A program made the translations under genes and the position numbers. Shown piece after piece: positions 11,011-22,105 of a stretch of 64,000 bases of DNA (within the stretch, counting starts at the first letter, position 1; the number at the start of each line of letters is the position of its first letter). The stretch comes from Chlorocebus sabaeus (Eukaryota > Chordata > Mammalia > Primates > Cercopithecidae). The DNA is taken from assembly GCF_047675955.1 (NCBI RefSeq), contig NC_132918.1:84335139-84399138 (forward strand), given 5' to 3'. The notes below the pieces were generated by a model. That model was not told the DNA's origin. It was given only the letters and a program-made list of their open reading frames with translations, and ran no database searches.

Positions 11011-11955
11011 AAACTGCTCTTAACTGGAAGGCAGTTCCTATTTTCTGTGGTGGAACTTCAGCCTTTGGCCATAGCCGACTGGACAAAGAGAGGGTATGTC
11101 ATTAGGCAGCCTGTGACCCAAAGGGAGAGCTTAAAGAAATGATGTGGATGAACAAAATTATCTATCTTGGGAATCTGAACTGAGAGATACAGAGATACCA
11201 CAGTTAGTTTTGAGAGCAGATCTGAAAATTCATGTACAGTCAGGACTAAGGAAACCATTAAAGGCCACAGGCAAGAAGGAAGTAAAGAGGAATGAATATT
11301 TATGGTAGTAGAACGCATGCACCAGTCAAGAGAAACATGAGGTGTATAGAGAGACACAGGAAGCATGACAGAGACTACTCTTGAGGGAGTAGCTTTTGCT
11401 CCTTGTGTCTTTCCGGGTGCCAGGAAGCCCAACTGTACAGTCGCTGGGCTTCCGTGGGATTTCTCAGAGTATTTTTACAGCATATTGCCTCATCTTGGGT
11501 TTGCCTGATCTGGGCTGTGTCCCCTCTACCATACAAGCTGTAACGAACATACTACAGTAGGCAGATCTCTCTCCTGCTTAAAATAATAAAACAATGGAGG
11601 TGGCAAGATGTGTACATTTGTTCTATCTTGTCCCTCTGTTCTTCCCTCCTTGCAGCCTCCTTAGAATGAGGTCTTGTTCTCCTGCCAGCTTCCTTGGCTT
11701 CTGATCAAGTGAATCCCCTCAAGTGAATTCGGAGGAGGAGAAGGCTGGTCAGGGGTGGGCCTCTTGTTAGCTCCTGGTGTGCCGTAGAGTACCTGAGCTA
11801 TTCAGCGGTTTGGTAGGAAAGAGAGAAGAATGGGCATGTGTCCAGATTCTTTTCTTTTGTGTAGCATTTAAAATATCCTCTTACTGATGGTAGTGCAGTA
11901 GAGAGAGCAAAATTGCCTGGTCCTGTAAGGAAAACAAGTGGGAAAAGCGTCTTGA
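11010..11955. other. Unique intronic sequence
   Basis: No repeat family or exon recognised. The 124-codon minus-strand frame at 11058-11432 has no splice context or domain that I can identify. Confidence 0.4.
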
Positions 11956-12085
11956 TGGAACGTATGTAGCCTGGGATGAGAGTCAGCTGGATTTTGGCCT
12001 TGGCTCTGTCACCTCATCCATGTCACTTTATTCAGGCTTGGTTGTTCCATCTGTAAAGTGGGGGGTCATAATCATTTCATATGAA
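11955..12085 (+). repeat. MIR SINE fragment
   Basis: 'ggattttggccttggctctg', 'tgtcactttattcaggcttg' and 'ttccatctgtaaagtggggg' are in MIR sense order. Confidence 0.72.
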
Positions 12086-12124
12086 AAATAGTCATAAATT
12101 GCAAAAAAAATGTGTTGTGTCTGT

Positions 12125-12440
12125 GCATGTGATCTGGCTTCTGTTCCAATCTCCCTCCATTCTCTTTGCTCTCTTGCTTCAGTCATGCTGGCTTCCTTGC
12201 TGTCTCGTGGACCTGCATGGATCCCATCTCAAGGACTTTGCAATAGTGTTTCACTTTACCTGGAATACTACTCTCCCGGGTATTCTCCTATTTCCCTTTT
12301 CTCCAGGTCTCTGTATTGACTCATCTGTTTACTTTTGTCTGTGTCCCCTCCTAGAATGTAAGCACCAGAAGGGATTGTTTCGTTCACCATTATACCATTG
12401 GTGCCTGGAGTACAACAGTGGATTAATTAATATTTATTGG
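12125..12440 (+). repeat. L2 LINE 3' end, sense
   Basis: 'gtgatctggcttctgttcca', 'caaggactttgcaatagtgt', 'cctggaatactactctcccg', 'cctagaatgtaagcaccaga' and the terminal 'taatatttattggatc' follow the L2 3' end closely. The 153-codon frame at 12081-12542 is an accident of this fossil. Confidence 0.8.
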
Positions 12441-12904
12441 ATCAGTAGGGGGATTACTTCTGGCCTGATTACTTGGTATTGGTTTTCTAAAGAAATGCCT
12501 TCTTTATGCCACACAGTGAGAAGTTCAATCGCAAATCAGTAACTTCACTTTTCAGCTATTAATATAATCCTGAGCTGCTGCTCTGTGTCTTCTGATGGAG
12601 GCTCATATTTGCCTCCTTCGTTGGCTTCTCTGGCCAGGGTATCTAAATGAATGTAGCATAACTCCTTCAACTGGTACTCTCATGAGTTTCCATTTGAATC
12701 TTTTTTCCAACTGTTCCAGGTTCTGACTTCTAAGGTGCTCCACAACAGCTGCCTGCAAAAGGAACTTTACATATAATGCATGGTCTATATTTTAAGTCAG
12801 AGTAACTTAAGTATAACTTGCAGTAACTTGCAGTATAACAAAAATAAGACTAGTTACGCCAGAAAAACCAACAGACAGAAACCTTTCTCTTTTTCTTTTC
12901 CTCT

Positions 12905-12975
12905 CTCTCATACACACACACACACCTATAAAACATATATATATATATAAAATATATATATGCACACACACACGT
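12905..12975. repeat. Compound (CA)n/(TA)n simple repeat
   Basis: CACACA blocks flank a stretch of TA dinucleotides (about 12933-12962). Imperfect and short. Confidence 0.85.
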
Positions 12976-13159
12976 GGAATTAATGACTTCTCTTTTAATT
13001 TTTTAGGAAATTAAAATGAAAATATTTTGTATGTCTGAAAACTATTATAGGCTTGAGGACTTCTCTTTCAGTAGATTTACTTCACTCATCCCCTCATTAA
13101 CTCATTTGTTATTCAATAAATATACAAAGTGTTTAAGGGATGTAGAAGAATCTTCATCA

Positions 13160-13420
13160 TCATCACCATCATATTAATAACCAACAATATTTGAATATTT
13201 GTGTGTGTTTTGTATTGCATTAAATTCTCCATATGTCATATCTCTTTTATCCTAACAACAGTCCTACGAGGAATATACTATTATTATCTTCATGTTGGAG
13301 ACGTGAAAACCAAATCTTAGAATGGATAAGTAACTTTTACAAGATTGTACAGCTAGTAAGTGGCAGAGCTGCATTTCCGACCCCAAACCTGTGTGATAGA
13401 AAACCCATCACTGCTCAGGA
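13160..13420 (-). repeat. MIR SINE, antisense, near full length
   Basis: 'ttaataaccaacaatatttg' (MIR 3' end reversed), 'cctaacaacagtcctacgag', 'gtacagctagtaagtggcag' and 'agctgcatttccgacccc' give most of a reversed MIR. Confidence 0.82.
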
Positions 13421-13439
13421 ATCTTGCGCTCATCTGTAT

Positions 13440-13530
13440 TTATCAGAATTGTTGGTGAAGATTAAAAGAGATGATATATACATAGCTACTTAGCACAATA
13501 CCTGATCCATAGAAGACCCTCTATAGATGG
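13440..13530 (+). repeat. MIR SINE 3' part, sense
   Basis: 'gttggtgaagattaaaagag', 'gatgatatatacatagctac' and 'tagcacaatacctgatccat' match the MIR 3' half in sense orientation, back to back with the reversed MIR just upstream. Confidence 0.65.
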
Positions 13531-13609
13531 AGGCTTCTGTTGTTATAATCTAAGAAAAATTCATGGCAGAATTATTCCTCAGTACATGTAAATTTCAGAA
13601 GCGTCAAAC

Positions 13610-13665
13610 CTGGGGTGTGTGTATGTGTGTGTGTGTGTATGTGTGTGTTTGGGTGTGTATCTCTT
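13610..13665. repeat. (GT)n simple repeat
   Basis: Imperfect GT/TG dinucleotide run with single ATs and a GGG interruption. Confidence 0.9.
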
Positions 13666-14099
13666 TCAACTAAAACTTAATGTTTGCGATTTTTATTGAA
13701 TTTTTAGAACTTACAAAGCCCTTTGTTTTATAAAGAAAAAAAAATGGCCACTTTTTTTTTTTTTTCCTGTAATCAACTGCAACAATATGATTGAACTCAT
13801 GGTAGGATTTTCCTTACTAAAGAGAAAAAGTAGCTTTTAGGGGACACATAAATGGGTGTTTCCAGGTCTTTCCTACCTGTCTTTTATGGGGACACTCTAT
13901 CTGTCTTATATTAAGTGCAGCTTAAAGAAGTGTTAACAAAATGAATAAATACTCCTGAGTCCTTTCCTTGTGAACATTTCAAAGAATCATTCGTACTTTG
14001 CTACTTGTGCTTTTCCAACCCTGAGATTTTTACCAAACAGCAGGAAATGAAGTGTTGATAAGAGAACCTTCTGAAAGAGCATTGAATAGATGCTTGGAG

Positions 14100-14305
14100 T
14101 AGCAAACCCTATGGGCAAGAGGCTGGGAATCTGGAGACCGGAGTTCAGCTTCTGTGGGCTTGAGTTACCATTGCCAAGCCTCATTACACCACACTACTCT
14201 TCCTTACATTTTTACCCCTCACATCTCCGAGGATTGTATATTCCTTAATAGTGGTATGATATTCTCTCTGTTCCTGGTAATTAGTACAGAGCCTGGTATG
14301 TGACT
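14100..14305 (+). repeat. MIR/L2-like fragments, sense
   Basis: 14125-14185 ('gctgggaatctggagaccgg', 'agttcagcttctgtgggctt') looks like a MIR 5' part. 14225-14300 ('ttagtacagagcctggtatg') looks like an L2 3' end. Both are weak. Confidence 0.4.
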
Positions 14306-14819
14306 GGCTGCATGGGATAGTGGGGGGGAAGGTGAACTCCAGGGAGACAAGTCAGGAAACCTGGGAACAAGGAAGGTTGGTGACAATTGGGTTTCTATTA
14401 GTGTCCTGTGTTTACTTTGAGGGCCCTCTATTTTAAGCAAATTGGAAAGACCCAGGGAAAGAGTAACCAAATGACTGAAAGAAAAATATGTGAATATGTG
14501 GATTATTTAGCTAAAGGTTTTCCAAGACTCCACTTAACTCAGAGGGAGAGAAATTGCTTTGCTTTAATGCCGTGCATTTTTTATCTGTGTGTTTTTTGAA
14601 GAGCAAAACAAAACTGGATCCTCTTCAGGGCCTGAAACCCAGTGGGTGATCAGGGAATATGTGTGGAATGAATGATTCAGTTTTTTCCTCCTGGGTTGCT
14701 GATTCCTGGTTAGCCAAGATACTATCTTTCCAAGGGCTAGGCTAAGAGGTTTGAAGGTGCATGAAGGTTGATTTGTAAATCAGCAATAGTAACTATTTAA
14801 TATCAAAGAAGATGCCTCT

Positions 14820-14825
14820 ACTGAG

Positions 14826-14859
<34 letters not shown>

Positions 14860-14885
14860 CAAGAGAGAGGGAGAGAGAAAGAGAG
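14820..14885. repeat. (GT)n(GA)n simple repeat
   Basis: GT repeat with a central 'atat', followed by a GAGAGA-rich purine stretch. Confidence 0.9.
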
Positions 14886-15319
14886 AATAATATTAAAAGA
14901 AAATCTTTCTTGAAAGGAAATTATTTCCAAACCACAAACTAATTTGACACAGCCTTAAAAGAGCAACTGAAAGTATTGCTGGGTGTGGGGCTGGGGCCAC
15001 TGGGAGGGCATCTGTGATGATTTGAGTAACTGGGTGTGGACACTGGAAGCTCTCGGGATGGGTCTAGCCTGTGATTCCTAGTTCACTGTTGCCCTCTGCT
15101 GGTGAAACTGTTGTCATCCCAGGAAACTGAAGACTCACGGAGCTCTGGGGTGCCTTTTTTATCTGGGTGAGAACCTAGGCTCCTCCTCAATTGGGGAAGT
15201 GATAATGGTGCTGAGGAAAAGTGGCAACTAGATGAGATGCACAGACTCCTTCACCAGGGAAGACAGGCTCTCACGACAGAGGGAATGGATCTCCTGGTTC
15301 TATATATTTCGTTCTGTGA

Positions 15320-15480
15320 CCTGCTTATTTATTGAGCCCCTGCTCTCTCTTGGACTCTCTGCTGAGCACAGTGAGGAGACACAGATAAAAATAAAACACT
15401 GATTCTACACTAGAGGGGCATCCATTTAATATGCGTGGGGGGAGAAATGGGTAGGATAGAAAGCACTGTCATATAAAGAA
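15320..15480 (-). repeat. L2 LINE 3' end, antisense
   Basis: 'gcttatttattgagcccctg', 'ctgctgagcacagtgaggag' and 'cagataaaaataaaacactg' match the reversed L2 3' terminus. Confidence 0.65.
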
Positions 15481-15530
15481 AACTGTGATTAGGGCCACAA
15501 CTGAAGCACTGATAGAGGCATGTGCAGATT

Positions 15531-15842
15531 GATTAATTGATTGATTGAATGAGACAGGGTCTCATTTTGTACCCCAGGCTGGAGTGCAGTGGTGCTATAA
15601 TAGCTTGCTGCAACCTCAAACTCCAGGACTGAAGTGATCCTCCCACCTCGGCCTCCTGGGTAGCTGGGACTACAGCCACGGACCAACACACCCAGCTAAC
15701 TTTTTTATTTATTTTATTTTTAGTACAGACAAGGTCTCCCTATGTTGCCTAGGCTGGGCTCAGACTCCTGGGCTCAAGTGAGCCTCCCACCTCGACCTCC
15801 CGAAGTGTTGAGATTGTAGGCCTGAGCCACCATGCCTGGCCT
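15531..15842 (-). mobile_element. AluJ, antisense
   Basis: Reversed Alu running from 'gagacagggtctcatttt' to 'gagccaccatgcctggcc'. The reversed right-arm part 'actccaggactgaagtgatc' and the left-arm part 'tgggctcaagtgagcctccc' carry AluJ-type changes, and the linker is 'tttttatttattttattttt'. A 10-bp candidate target duplication is TGTGCAGATT at 15521-15530 and TGTGCATATT at 15843-15852. Confidence 0.88.
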
Positions 15843-16329
15843 TGTGCATATTTAAAGGGAGGAAAGATATTAGCCACTTGGGGGTAGGGGAGGTGAGGGT
15901 AAGTCTCCACGGAATAGATAGCATTTAAGCCGAAAACCTAAGGATGGCTAATTTATTTAAAAAATACCTCTCCTCTCATATCAAAAAATTTAATTTGTGT
16001 GTGGTCAGAAAAACGAAACTCTGGCAAATAAAAGCATAAAAAGTAATAAAAGTCACCTGAAATTCCACTACTCACAAATAATCACTGTTCACATTTTGAT
16101 AATGTGGATGATTTTGTTGTTGATACAAAATTGGAAGGATACCACAGGTAACGTTCTATATCCTGCTCTTTCTCACTATTTTGGCCTGAACATTTCCCCA
16201 ATGTTACTGATTGTTTATTGACAGAAAATATGTCATTTCGTGAGGTACTATTTCAATGTATAAACCTGAAAGTTGGGTTCCCCAAACAGAATGAACCAAG
16301 GCATATAGGTTTTGCAGTGCAAGGATAGC

Positions 16330-17420
16330 TTGTTTTTTTAGTAATTCATTTCAGAAGTATGTTTTGGATACCACAACCTTGGAGACAAAAGGCTAAGAAC
16401 TGACTTTGTATTTTTCAAGTTTACAGTATAGGAGAGGAGACAGACATGAATTCTGTAATCATAGAAATAACTATAAAACAGCATCCAAGATAAGTACCAT
16501 AAGGGGGACATATGCGTGGTCTGAAAGTGTATGTCGGAAAGAAGAGAAGTAGCCACAGAGGTTTGAGAAGGTTTGCTGGAGTAAAGGGTAATGGAGCTCA
16601 GCTCTATCAGAGTTAACTAGGTGGAGATCCTGAGCAACATTGCCTTCGGAGGGAACAACATGTACGAAGGCCTTTAAGTTGGAGGGAGCATGGTGAATAC
16701 AAGGATCTGAAAGAAGATAAAGGAAATGGAGTGGAGAGACTTGCCCTGAGAGGGAATTGAAGAAGTAGTTAGAGCTTGGCCCTGCAGAAACTTTTAGACC
16801 AGGTTAAGGGTTTCGGTCATTTCTCAGAAGAGCAAGAACTGTTGAAGTGTTTTAAACCAGGGTAGGGCAGTAAAGATGCGATTGAGATTTGCTTTTTTAT
16901 TCCAAAGAATCCCCTCACTGCAGTAGGGTGAAGGGATTGGAAGGGAGCAGGAGTATATGTCAGGGAATCAGGTTTGGATGGCTAGGAACCCAAGCCTAGT
17001 GCGAGAGTGATTGCAATCATCTAGGCGGGAGATGATGAAAGACTGAATTAGAATGGTGAAGCGGAAGATGGAGAGAGGTGGGTGGCATTGACATCTTTAC
17101 CTTAGGAGTAAAATTTGTAGGACTTGGCATGGAATGTGAGGAAATATGGCGAATCCGAATGACTCCCAGGTCTCTAGCTTGAAGAACTGGATGGAGGAAG
17201 GGTTCTTCCCCAAGCTAGGAACACTGAAAGAGGACAAGGGTGGAAAAAGACAGTCTTGATTGTTGTTTTGAAGAAGTTTGCTAGAAGGAACAATTCCGGG
17301 AATGGTATGTCTCTCCACATCAACTTCTTGAGGAGATTGGTTTTACCATGTTTCCACACCACACTGAAGGGTCCGCTTTTTAAATGTAGGTAGTACTGAG
17401 GAGAAGGCAAACACTATGCT
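16330..17420 (-). repeat. L2 LINE, long antisense fragment
   Basis: About 1.1 kb of reversed L2. Landmarks in order are 'gtttacagtataggagagga', 'ccttcggagggaacaacatg', 'aatcatctaggcgggagatg', 'tggagagaggtgggtggcat', 'gaatgactcccaggtctcta' and 'cttgaagaactggatggagg'. This covers the 3' part of the L2 RT ORF, with no frame left open on the coding (-) strand. Confidence 0.85.
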
Positions 17421-17454
17421 TGGATATGGTGTCTCAGTACCTGTGTCAGCTCCC

Positions 17455-17640
17455 TGCACCACCATTTGTTGGGTGCAAAGCATTGAACAAGTCATTTTAA
17501 GGGTCGGTAGACCTTAGTTTCTTTGTCTTCAAAAAAAGGGTAATAACATTTAGACCAAAGGGTTCTTGTGAAGATTAAAGACCAGTGTTGATATTCAAGG
17601 ACCTTGTAAACCTCTCTAAGCTGTACAAACACAGTATATT
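17455..17640 (+). repeat. MIR SINE, sense
   Basis: 'gcattgaacaagtcatttta', 'gaccttagtttctttgtctt', 'aaaaaagggtaataacattt' and 'ggttcttgtgaagattaaag' are the MIR core and 3' part. Confidence 0.75.
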
Positions 17641-17689
17641 TTTATTCCTATTCCTATATTTGTTGCTATTGTCACTTAAAGCTCAGTGC

Positions 17690-18615
17690 TATTAATATTT
17701 GGAATATGCAATTTAATGTTTCTCCATGAGTTCTTAGGGGAAAAATTGTGATTGATGTCTAAATAAATAAACATACAACCCAGGAACTTGAGATGGTAGC
17801 CCCAAACTATTTATAAGCCTGTGTGTTTACTTGAATTTAGATATTTCTGACATGTAAATTATGCAGAGTTTGTGTCAGAGCAGAGCACTCTGTATTCCTA
17901 AAAAGAATCCTCCTTTTTTTCTGAATCCTTTACCTTTTAAAATACATCTCATTATGGAGTGCTGACATTTTCAGTAAAACCATTCAACCAAAAGCTGAAG
18001 TTTTTTTAGACTAAAACAAGTCTGGTTTATTAGGCAGCAGCTTATAACTTACTGCTAAGTAGATGCAATCTATTTAGGGAAGTTTATGTAGATATCTGAT
18101 AAGAAATTTTAGTCTTCATCTCCTTCTGACTAAGACTGAGAATGTCAAGCAGATTCTCAAGAATTTCCTCTTTCTCTCAAAGCGGAGGAGGAGGAGGTGA
18201 GTATCACTGTATGGAGGTGAGTATCCACTGGATGGAAACTGTAGAACCAAGACTTAAACCAGCTCTCTTAAACTTTATGCCATCTCCTTTCACAATACCA
18301 CTAACCTTACTAGGGTAATCTAGCTCAGTGTTTTTGGCCATAACCTTCTTCAAAGGGTTGTGGTAAGATATAGAACTAATACTTATCAATATATAATGGC
18401 AGGCATATACTAGGACCTCAATTAATGACCTCATTCTTCTTTTCTTCCTTTTTCTGCTGCTTCTTTCTTTCACTTCTGTCTCCCTTTTTGTGTCCTTTGT
18501 ATCTTCTCCTGTATGTCCTCCTATTGATTCAACTCCTAACTTCATCTTGCCTATCTGTCATTAGACTACACTGTGAAGTGGCACATAATTGGGTTACCCA
18601 AGTCACTTAGTGACA
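17690..18615. other. Unique intronic sequence
   Basis: No repeat family recognised except short pyrimidine-rich runs (about 18430-18500) and a GGAGGAGGAGG run near 18183. The 113-codon minus frame at 18204-18545 has a Lys/Arg/Glu run caused by the pyrimidine tract and no family resemblance. Confidence 0.4.
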
Positions 18616-18830
18616 CAGGTGCCTTCCAGCAATAGTAACAGCTAATTTATAAAGCCCTAACAGAGAATCATTTCTTTTAATCTTCTCCCCAAATGGATGA
18701 TGTAAGTACTAGTATTGTCTTCATTTCACAGACATGGAACCTGAGCCATAGAAAGGTTAAAAGTCCAATTTTCAGAGTTAGTAGGTGATAAAGCTACAGA
18801 TTTCCACCTCCATCCTCACACCACCAAAAG
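18615..18830 (-). repeat. MIR SINE, antisense
   Basis: 'aacagctaatttataaagcc', 'cttcatttcacagacatgga', 'acctgagccatagaaaggtt' and 'agttagtaggtgataaagct' follow reversed MIR order. Confidence 0.72.
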
Positions 18831-18854
18831 GCTTCCAAAATGATGATAACTGGA

Positions 18855-19320
18855 ACTTATTTATCCACTCAATAGATATGTATTTAGTGCAGGCTATTTG
18901 ACTGATGGGGATGGAGTGAATAGCCCAACAGACATAGTCTCTGCCTTCACGGAACACACACATACACACATACACACACACACGCATACACATACACACA
19001 CACACACGCATACACACACACAGGGTTGATACTCAGCCTATTCAGCTTGTACTTATTAGCATTTCCCTATCTTCAGTATTGTGGTGTATATTCTGATTGG
19101 TCAGTGTCCACATGGTACCCATTGCTAAGCATTTTATACTTCATTACTTCTTACAAACTGTGATAAATGCCACAAGGAGGAAAATATGTCTGCTTTGAGG
19201 AAATACAATGAGGCCAAGTTTATACAGAGTTTAGGAAATCCTCTTTGAATGAGACATTTGAACCATGACTTGAACAATGAGTGTTTTCAGCCTACTCTGA
19301 GATGACCCTGAGTAGGGGCC
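18855..19320 (-). repeat. L2 LINE, antisense, with internal (CA)n
   Basis: Left part: 'tatttatccactcaatagat', 'agtctctgccttcacggaac'. Then the CA tract, then 'atgccacaaggaggaaaata', 'atcctctttgaatgagacat' and 'ttgaaccatgacttgaacaa'. This is one L2 copy expanded by a microsatellite. Confidence 0.7.
18953..19022. repeat. (CA)n microsatellite with CG/TA interruptions
   Basis: About 70 bp of CACACA broken by 'cata' and 'cgca' units. The 79-codon minus frame across it (Cys/Met/Val repeats) is an artefact. Confidence 0.93.
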
Positions 19321-19329
19321 GGATTATAC

Positions 19330-20427
19330 AGGCGTGTAGTCCATGTTATGAACCTAAACTCAAGGGGATGCTATTTAATAAAGTGAACGAGGAGTGACAT
19401 CATTCAGTTTGTATGTTAAGAATTACACTGTGGTTACTGTGTGGAGAATGGTGGGAAAGGGGTGCCCATACCATTTACATATTAGATTGATTCTGTGTGG
19501 TGAGGATTCAGACAAGAATCGGTCACCAATCAACCTTTTCAGTTTTTTAGGGAAAAACAAAACATGTACTAAAACAATTCTAGTATAAGTCTCGAAGTGC
19601 TGTATCCTAAAGGCTATGGTAAGCAGACAGCAAAAGCGCTGTCGGTGTGGGGGAATTATGAACCATGTTCACTCTCTTTTAACAAGAAGCTATTGTTTTT
19701 TTCTTTCTGTTCTCTCTGTTGGAGAAATTCTGAACTCTCAGTCAGAATGTTCCATGCGTGTCCTGGAAGGCTCTCACATCTGAGGCCAATTAATTCAGTA
19801 AACACTTATCTAGTTTATCTCCTTATCTACTTTACTCTGGTTCATAAAAATCTCACTTCACTTGTTTCACATTTCTACCACAAGGATATGGTAGGATGAG
19901 CTGCAAATAGGAATGAGATAACTTGGAAGACAGCGGACCTGTGTTCAAGTCTCCAATATACTTCCAGTCAGCAATGCAACCTTTGGAAATTAGCGTAGGC
20001 TAGTTCATGGTGAGTAAATTTGTGGTACGGATTGAGCTAGAACAGAGAGATATTTTTGGTGTCCATGAGGGAAGATGTCCTCCATGAAGTTTCCTAGAGA
20101 ACTGGGAAGATGTGGGGAAGTATGAGTCAGTTGACTGCTAACACAACACACACTGGGTATTCCCCTAATGGATTCCATCGTGGATAATCAACCATCTTTG
20201 ACCTCTGGGATGATGAAATAGTTCTCCATCATCTTCCACCTTTCCTCCTTCATTAATCATGGGACCAGACCAAGTGGGGTAGTGGTGTGGTATTAGGTAT
20301 TTCTCAGTCCCTCTCTCTTCTGAGTTCATCAAACGTCACTGTTTTCTGTGCTAGGAGAGATGTGAATATCATTGTTTTTGACTCAGGCTATGTCGTCAAT
20401 TTTTATTTGCTGTGACGATTCCTATAG
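19330..20427. other. Unique intronic sequence before the exon
   Basis: No confident repeat except a weak MIR-like piece at about 19895-19990 ('gacctgtgttcaagtctcca'). Just before the exon the sequence holds 'caatttttatttgctgtg...attcctatag', a usable polypyrimidine tract and acceptor. Confidence 0.5.
20423..20427 (+). promoter_or_regulatory. Splice acceptor of the TPRG1 exon
   Basis: TATAG ends the intron at 20427, preceded by T-rich 'caatttttatttgctgtg'. An alternative AG at about 20385-20387 (ACTCAG) would add in-frame codons without a stop. The inner site is preferred because it starts exactly at the conserved IDHW. Confidence 0.75.
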
Positions 20428-20604
20428 GATAGACCACTGGAACAATGAGCAGGAGAGAATTCTGCTGGTCACGGAAAAGACTCTCTTGATCTGCAAATAC
20501 GACTTCATCATGCTCAGTTGTGTGCAGCTGCAGCGGATTCCTCTGAGTGCTGTCAATCGCATCTGCCTGGGCAACTTTACCTTCCCTGGGATGTCCCTGG
20601 ACAA
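20428..20604 (+). CDS. TPRG1: TPRG1 internal coding exon (partial CDS)
   Basis: A 177-nt internal exon encoding 59 residues' worth of sequence, from the split codon completed by G (20428), then ATA GAC CAC TGG, to GAC AA at the donor. The acceptor is TATAG at 20423-20427 and the donor is GTGAGT at 20605-20610. Both junctions are phase 2, so the exon is frame-neutral. The peptide begins IDHWNNEQERILLVTEKTLL, continues through CKYDFIMLSCVQLQRIPLSA and ends FTFPGMSLDK. I recognise this as TPRG1, a member of the TPRG1/TPRG1L family with an hSac2 (INPP5F/Sac2-like) domain; its biochemical role is poorly defined. The match is from memory. The paralogue TPRG1L has a similar but less identical segment. 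No stop interrupts the frame. It stands alone between huge introns, as expected for this gene on human 3q28 near TP63. The open frame upstream to 20372 is intronic read-through. Confidence 0.85.
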
Positions 20605-20610
20605 GTGAGT
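20605..20610 (+). promoter_or_regulatory. Splice donor of the TPRG1 exon
   Basis: GTGAGT directly follows GACAA. Read-through would hit TGA immediately (AAG TGA), so splicing is needed for the protein. Confidence 0.85.
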
Positions 20611-20794
20611 ATATATCTTAGACTTGAAGAAGTGGTGCAGCAGGGATGGACATGCAGGGAAAACAACCTGAAAATTCAGTTTGGCACTGTAAGCTGGGAG
20701 AACCCAAGGGAGGATAGTGAAATCATGAAAGTTGAAATCATCAAACTAGAGTTCTTACTCTATGTCAGCCTTCAGGCATACAACTTTAAGTAAA

Positions 20795-21143
20795 TATATT
20801 AATTTGTTTTCACACTGCCGATAAAGACATACCCCAAACTGGGAACAAAAAAAGGTTTAATTGACAGTTCCACATGCCTGGGGAGGCCTCAAAATCATGG
20901 CGGGAGGGCAAAGGCTCTTCTTATATGGCCACAGCAAGAGAAAATGAAGAAGAAGGAAAAGCGGAAACCTCTGTTAAACTCATCAATTCTCATGAGACTT
21001 ATTCACTATCACGAGACTGGCATGGGAAAAACCGGCCCCCATGATTCAATTACCTCCCCCTGGTTCCCTCCCACAACACATGTGAATTCTGATAGATACA
21101 ATTCAAGTTGATATTTTGGTGGGGACACAGCCAAACCATATCA
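20795..21143 (-). mobile_element. Solo MaLR LTR (MST/THE1 type), antisense
   Basis: A 349-bp LTR in reverse: start degraded to TATATTAATTTG, then 'ttcacactgccgataaagac', 'ctggggaggcctcaaaatca', 'gacttattcactatcacgag', ending 'ccaaaccatatca'. The 5-bp target duplication GTAAA is present at 20790-20794 and 21144-21148. This is an ERVL-MaLR solo LTR with no internal region left. Confidence 0.9.
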
Positions 21144-21154
21144 GTAAATTTGTA

Positions 21155-21450
21155 TTTTAGTATGAGGACATGACAAATAAATAGCTAAATGTAAGTAAGA
21201 AAGAGCTGTGGGAACATGGGGAAAATGCCCTCGACCGAATTTGTGTGTCAGATAATCAGAGAAAACTTTCAGAAGAAACACTTGAGCCAATATTTAATAT
21301 TGAGTAGGAGTTAGCCAAAGAAAGAGAACCAAAGGGAAAGAACATTCCAAAGAGGTAGCTAAAAAGTGGAATGCCTCTGGGAATTGAAATTATTCTGTAA
21401 AGCTCAGTGGATAGAACCAAAATGGGTAGTCGCTCTTCTTACAAAATGTC
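21155..21450 (-). repeat. L2 LINE, antisense
   Basis: 'ttgagtaggagttagccaaa', 'aagaacattccaaagaggta' and 'gctgtgggaacatggggaaa' are reversed L2 landmarks. Confidence 0.7.
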
Positions 21451-21674
21451 TCTTGGGATCATTCCTGGAAGTTCAGTGACATGGGGGTGGTGAGGTGTGT
21501 CAACTGTTTCACAGATGTTGACAACTACCAAGAGACTTGGGGAGGTCTACAGAGGAGAATGCTGAATTGGGTAAGTTCCTGTCATGGTCTTCGAGGCATC
21601 TGCCTTTAGTAAACATTTTAGATCTAAGCCAGAGAAACAACAGTCTTCCTCTAAGACTGAATGTGTGTTCTTCC

Positions 21675-21780
21675 CATTGAACTGTGAATTCCTCGAGGGA
21701 AAATATTGATTTTATTGTCCTTTAAGCAACTGGCATTAGGACTAGCGCATAGTAGGGTCTGAAATATATTCAAGATACAG
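21675..21780 (+). repeat. L2/MIR 3' end, sense
   Basis: 'actgtgaattcctcgaggga', 'attgattttattgtccttta' and 'actagcgcatagtagggtct' match an L2 3' terminus. Confidence 0.6.
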
Positions 21781-22105
21781 AAAAAAGCATAAGTTTATCA
21801 AGTGACTGACTTTCCTAACACTCTGCATACTACATAAAAAACTTATTTTTGCTTACTCTTTTCATGGATGCAGAAAGTGATTAATTTATTAAGTTCATTA
21901 GTTTTTAAAACTGTTGATTTTTTTCAATAATAATATTACACATTGTAAAATATATATTTAAATATTACAAAAATGTTCATTTTCAGGAACTCGCTCTTCT
22001 ACACCAGACCCTCGGTTCTTCAGCCTTCTCTCCATGGGTGATAGTCAGCAGTTTCTTGTGTATTTTAAAATAAATAATCTATAAATATAAAAGAATAAAA
22101 AGGTC

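Larger units (their letters stand above)
1..20427 (+). other. TPRG1: Presumed TPRG1 intron upstream of the exon at 20428
   Basis: No coding exon can be supported in this stretch. Open frames here are short, lack codon-level homology I recognise, and mostly lie in interspersed repeats. The assignment as intron is inference: the exon at 20428 is internal (phase-2 acceptor), so the upstream sequence must be intronic unless it holds another exon too short to recognise. The window edge lies inside the intron. Confidence 0.65.

Noticed and set aside
11058..11432. 124-codon open frame (-)
   Set aside because: Unique intronic sequence, but no family match, no flanking splice signals and no codon-bias evidence available.
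12081..12542. 153-codon open frame (+)
   Set aside because: Lies over a sense L2 fossil; its residues follow the repeat, not a conserved protein.
18778..19017. Cys/Met/Val-repeat frame on the - strand
   Set aside because: Artefact of the CA microsatellite.
20372..20427. Upstream extension of the TPRG1 exon to an ATG at 20372
   Set aside because: The conserved peptide starts exactly after the AG at 20427; the upstream codons do not look like TPRG1 and read as intron.
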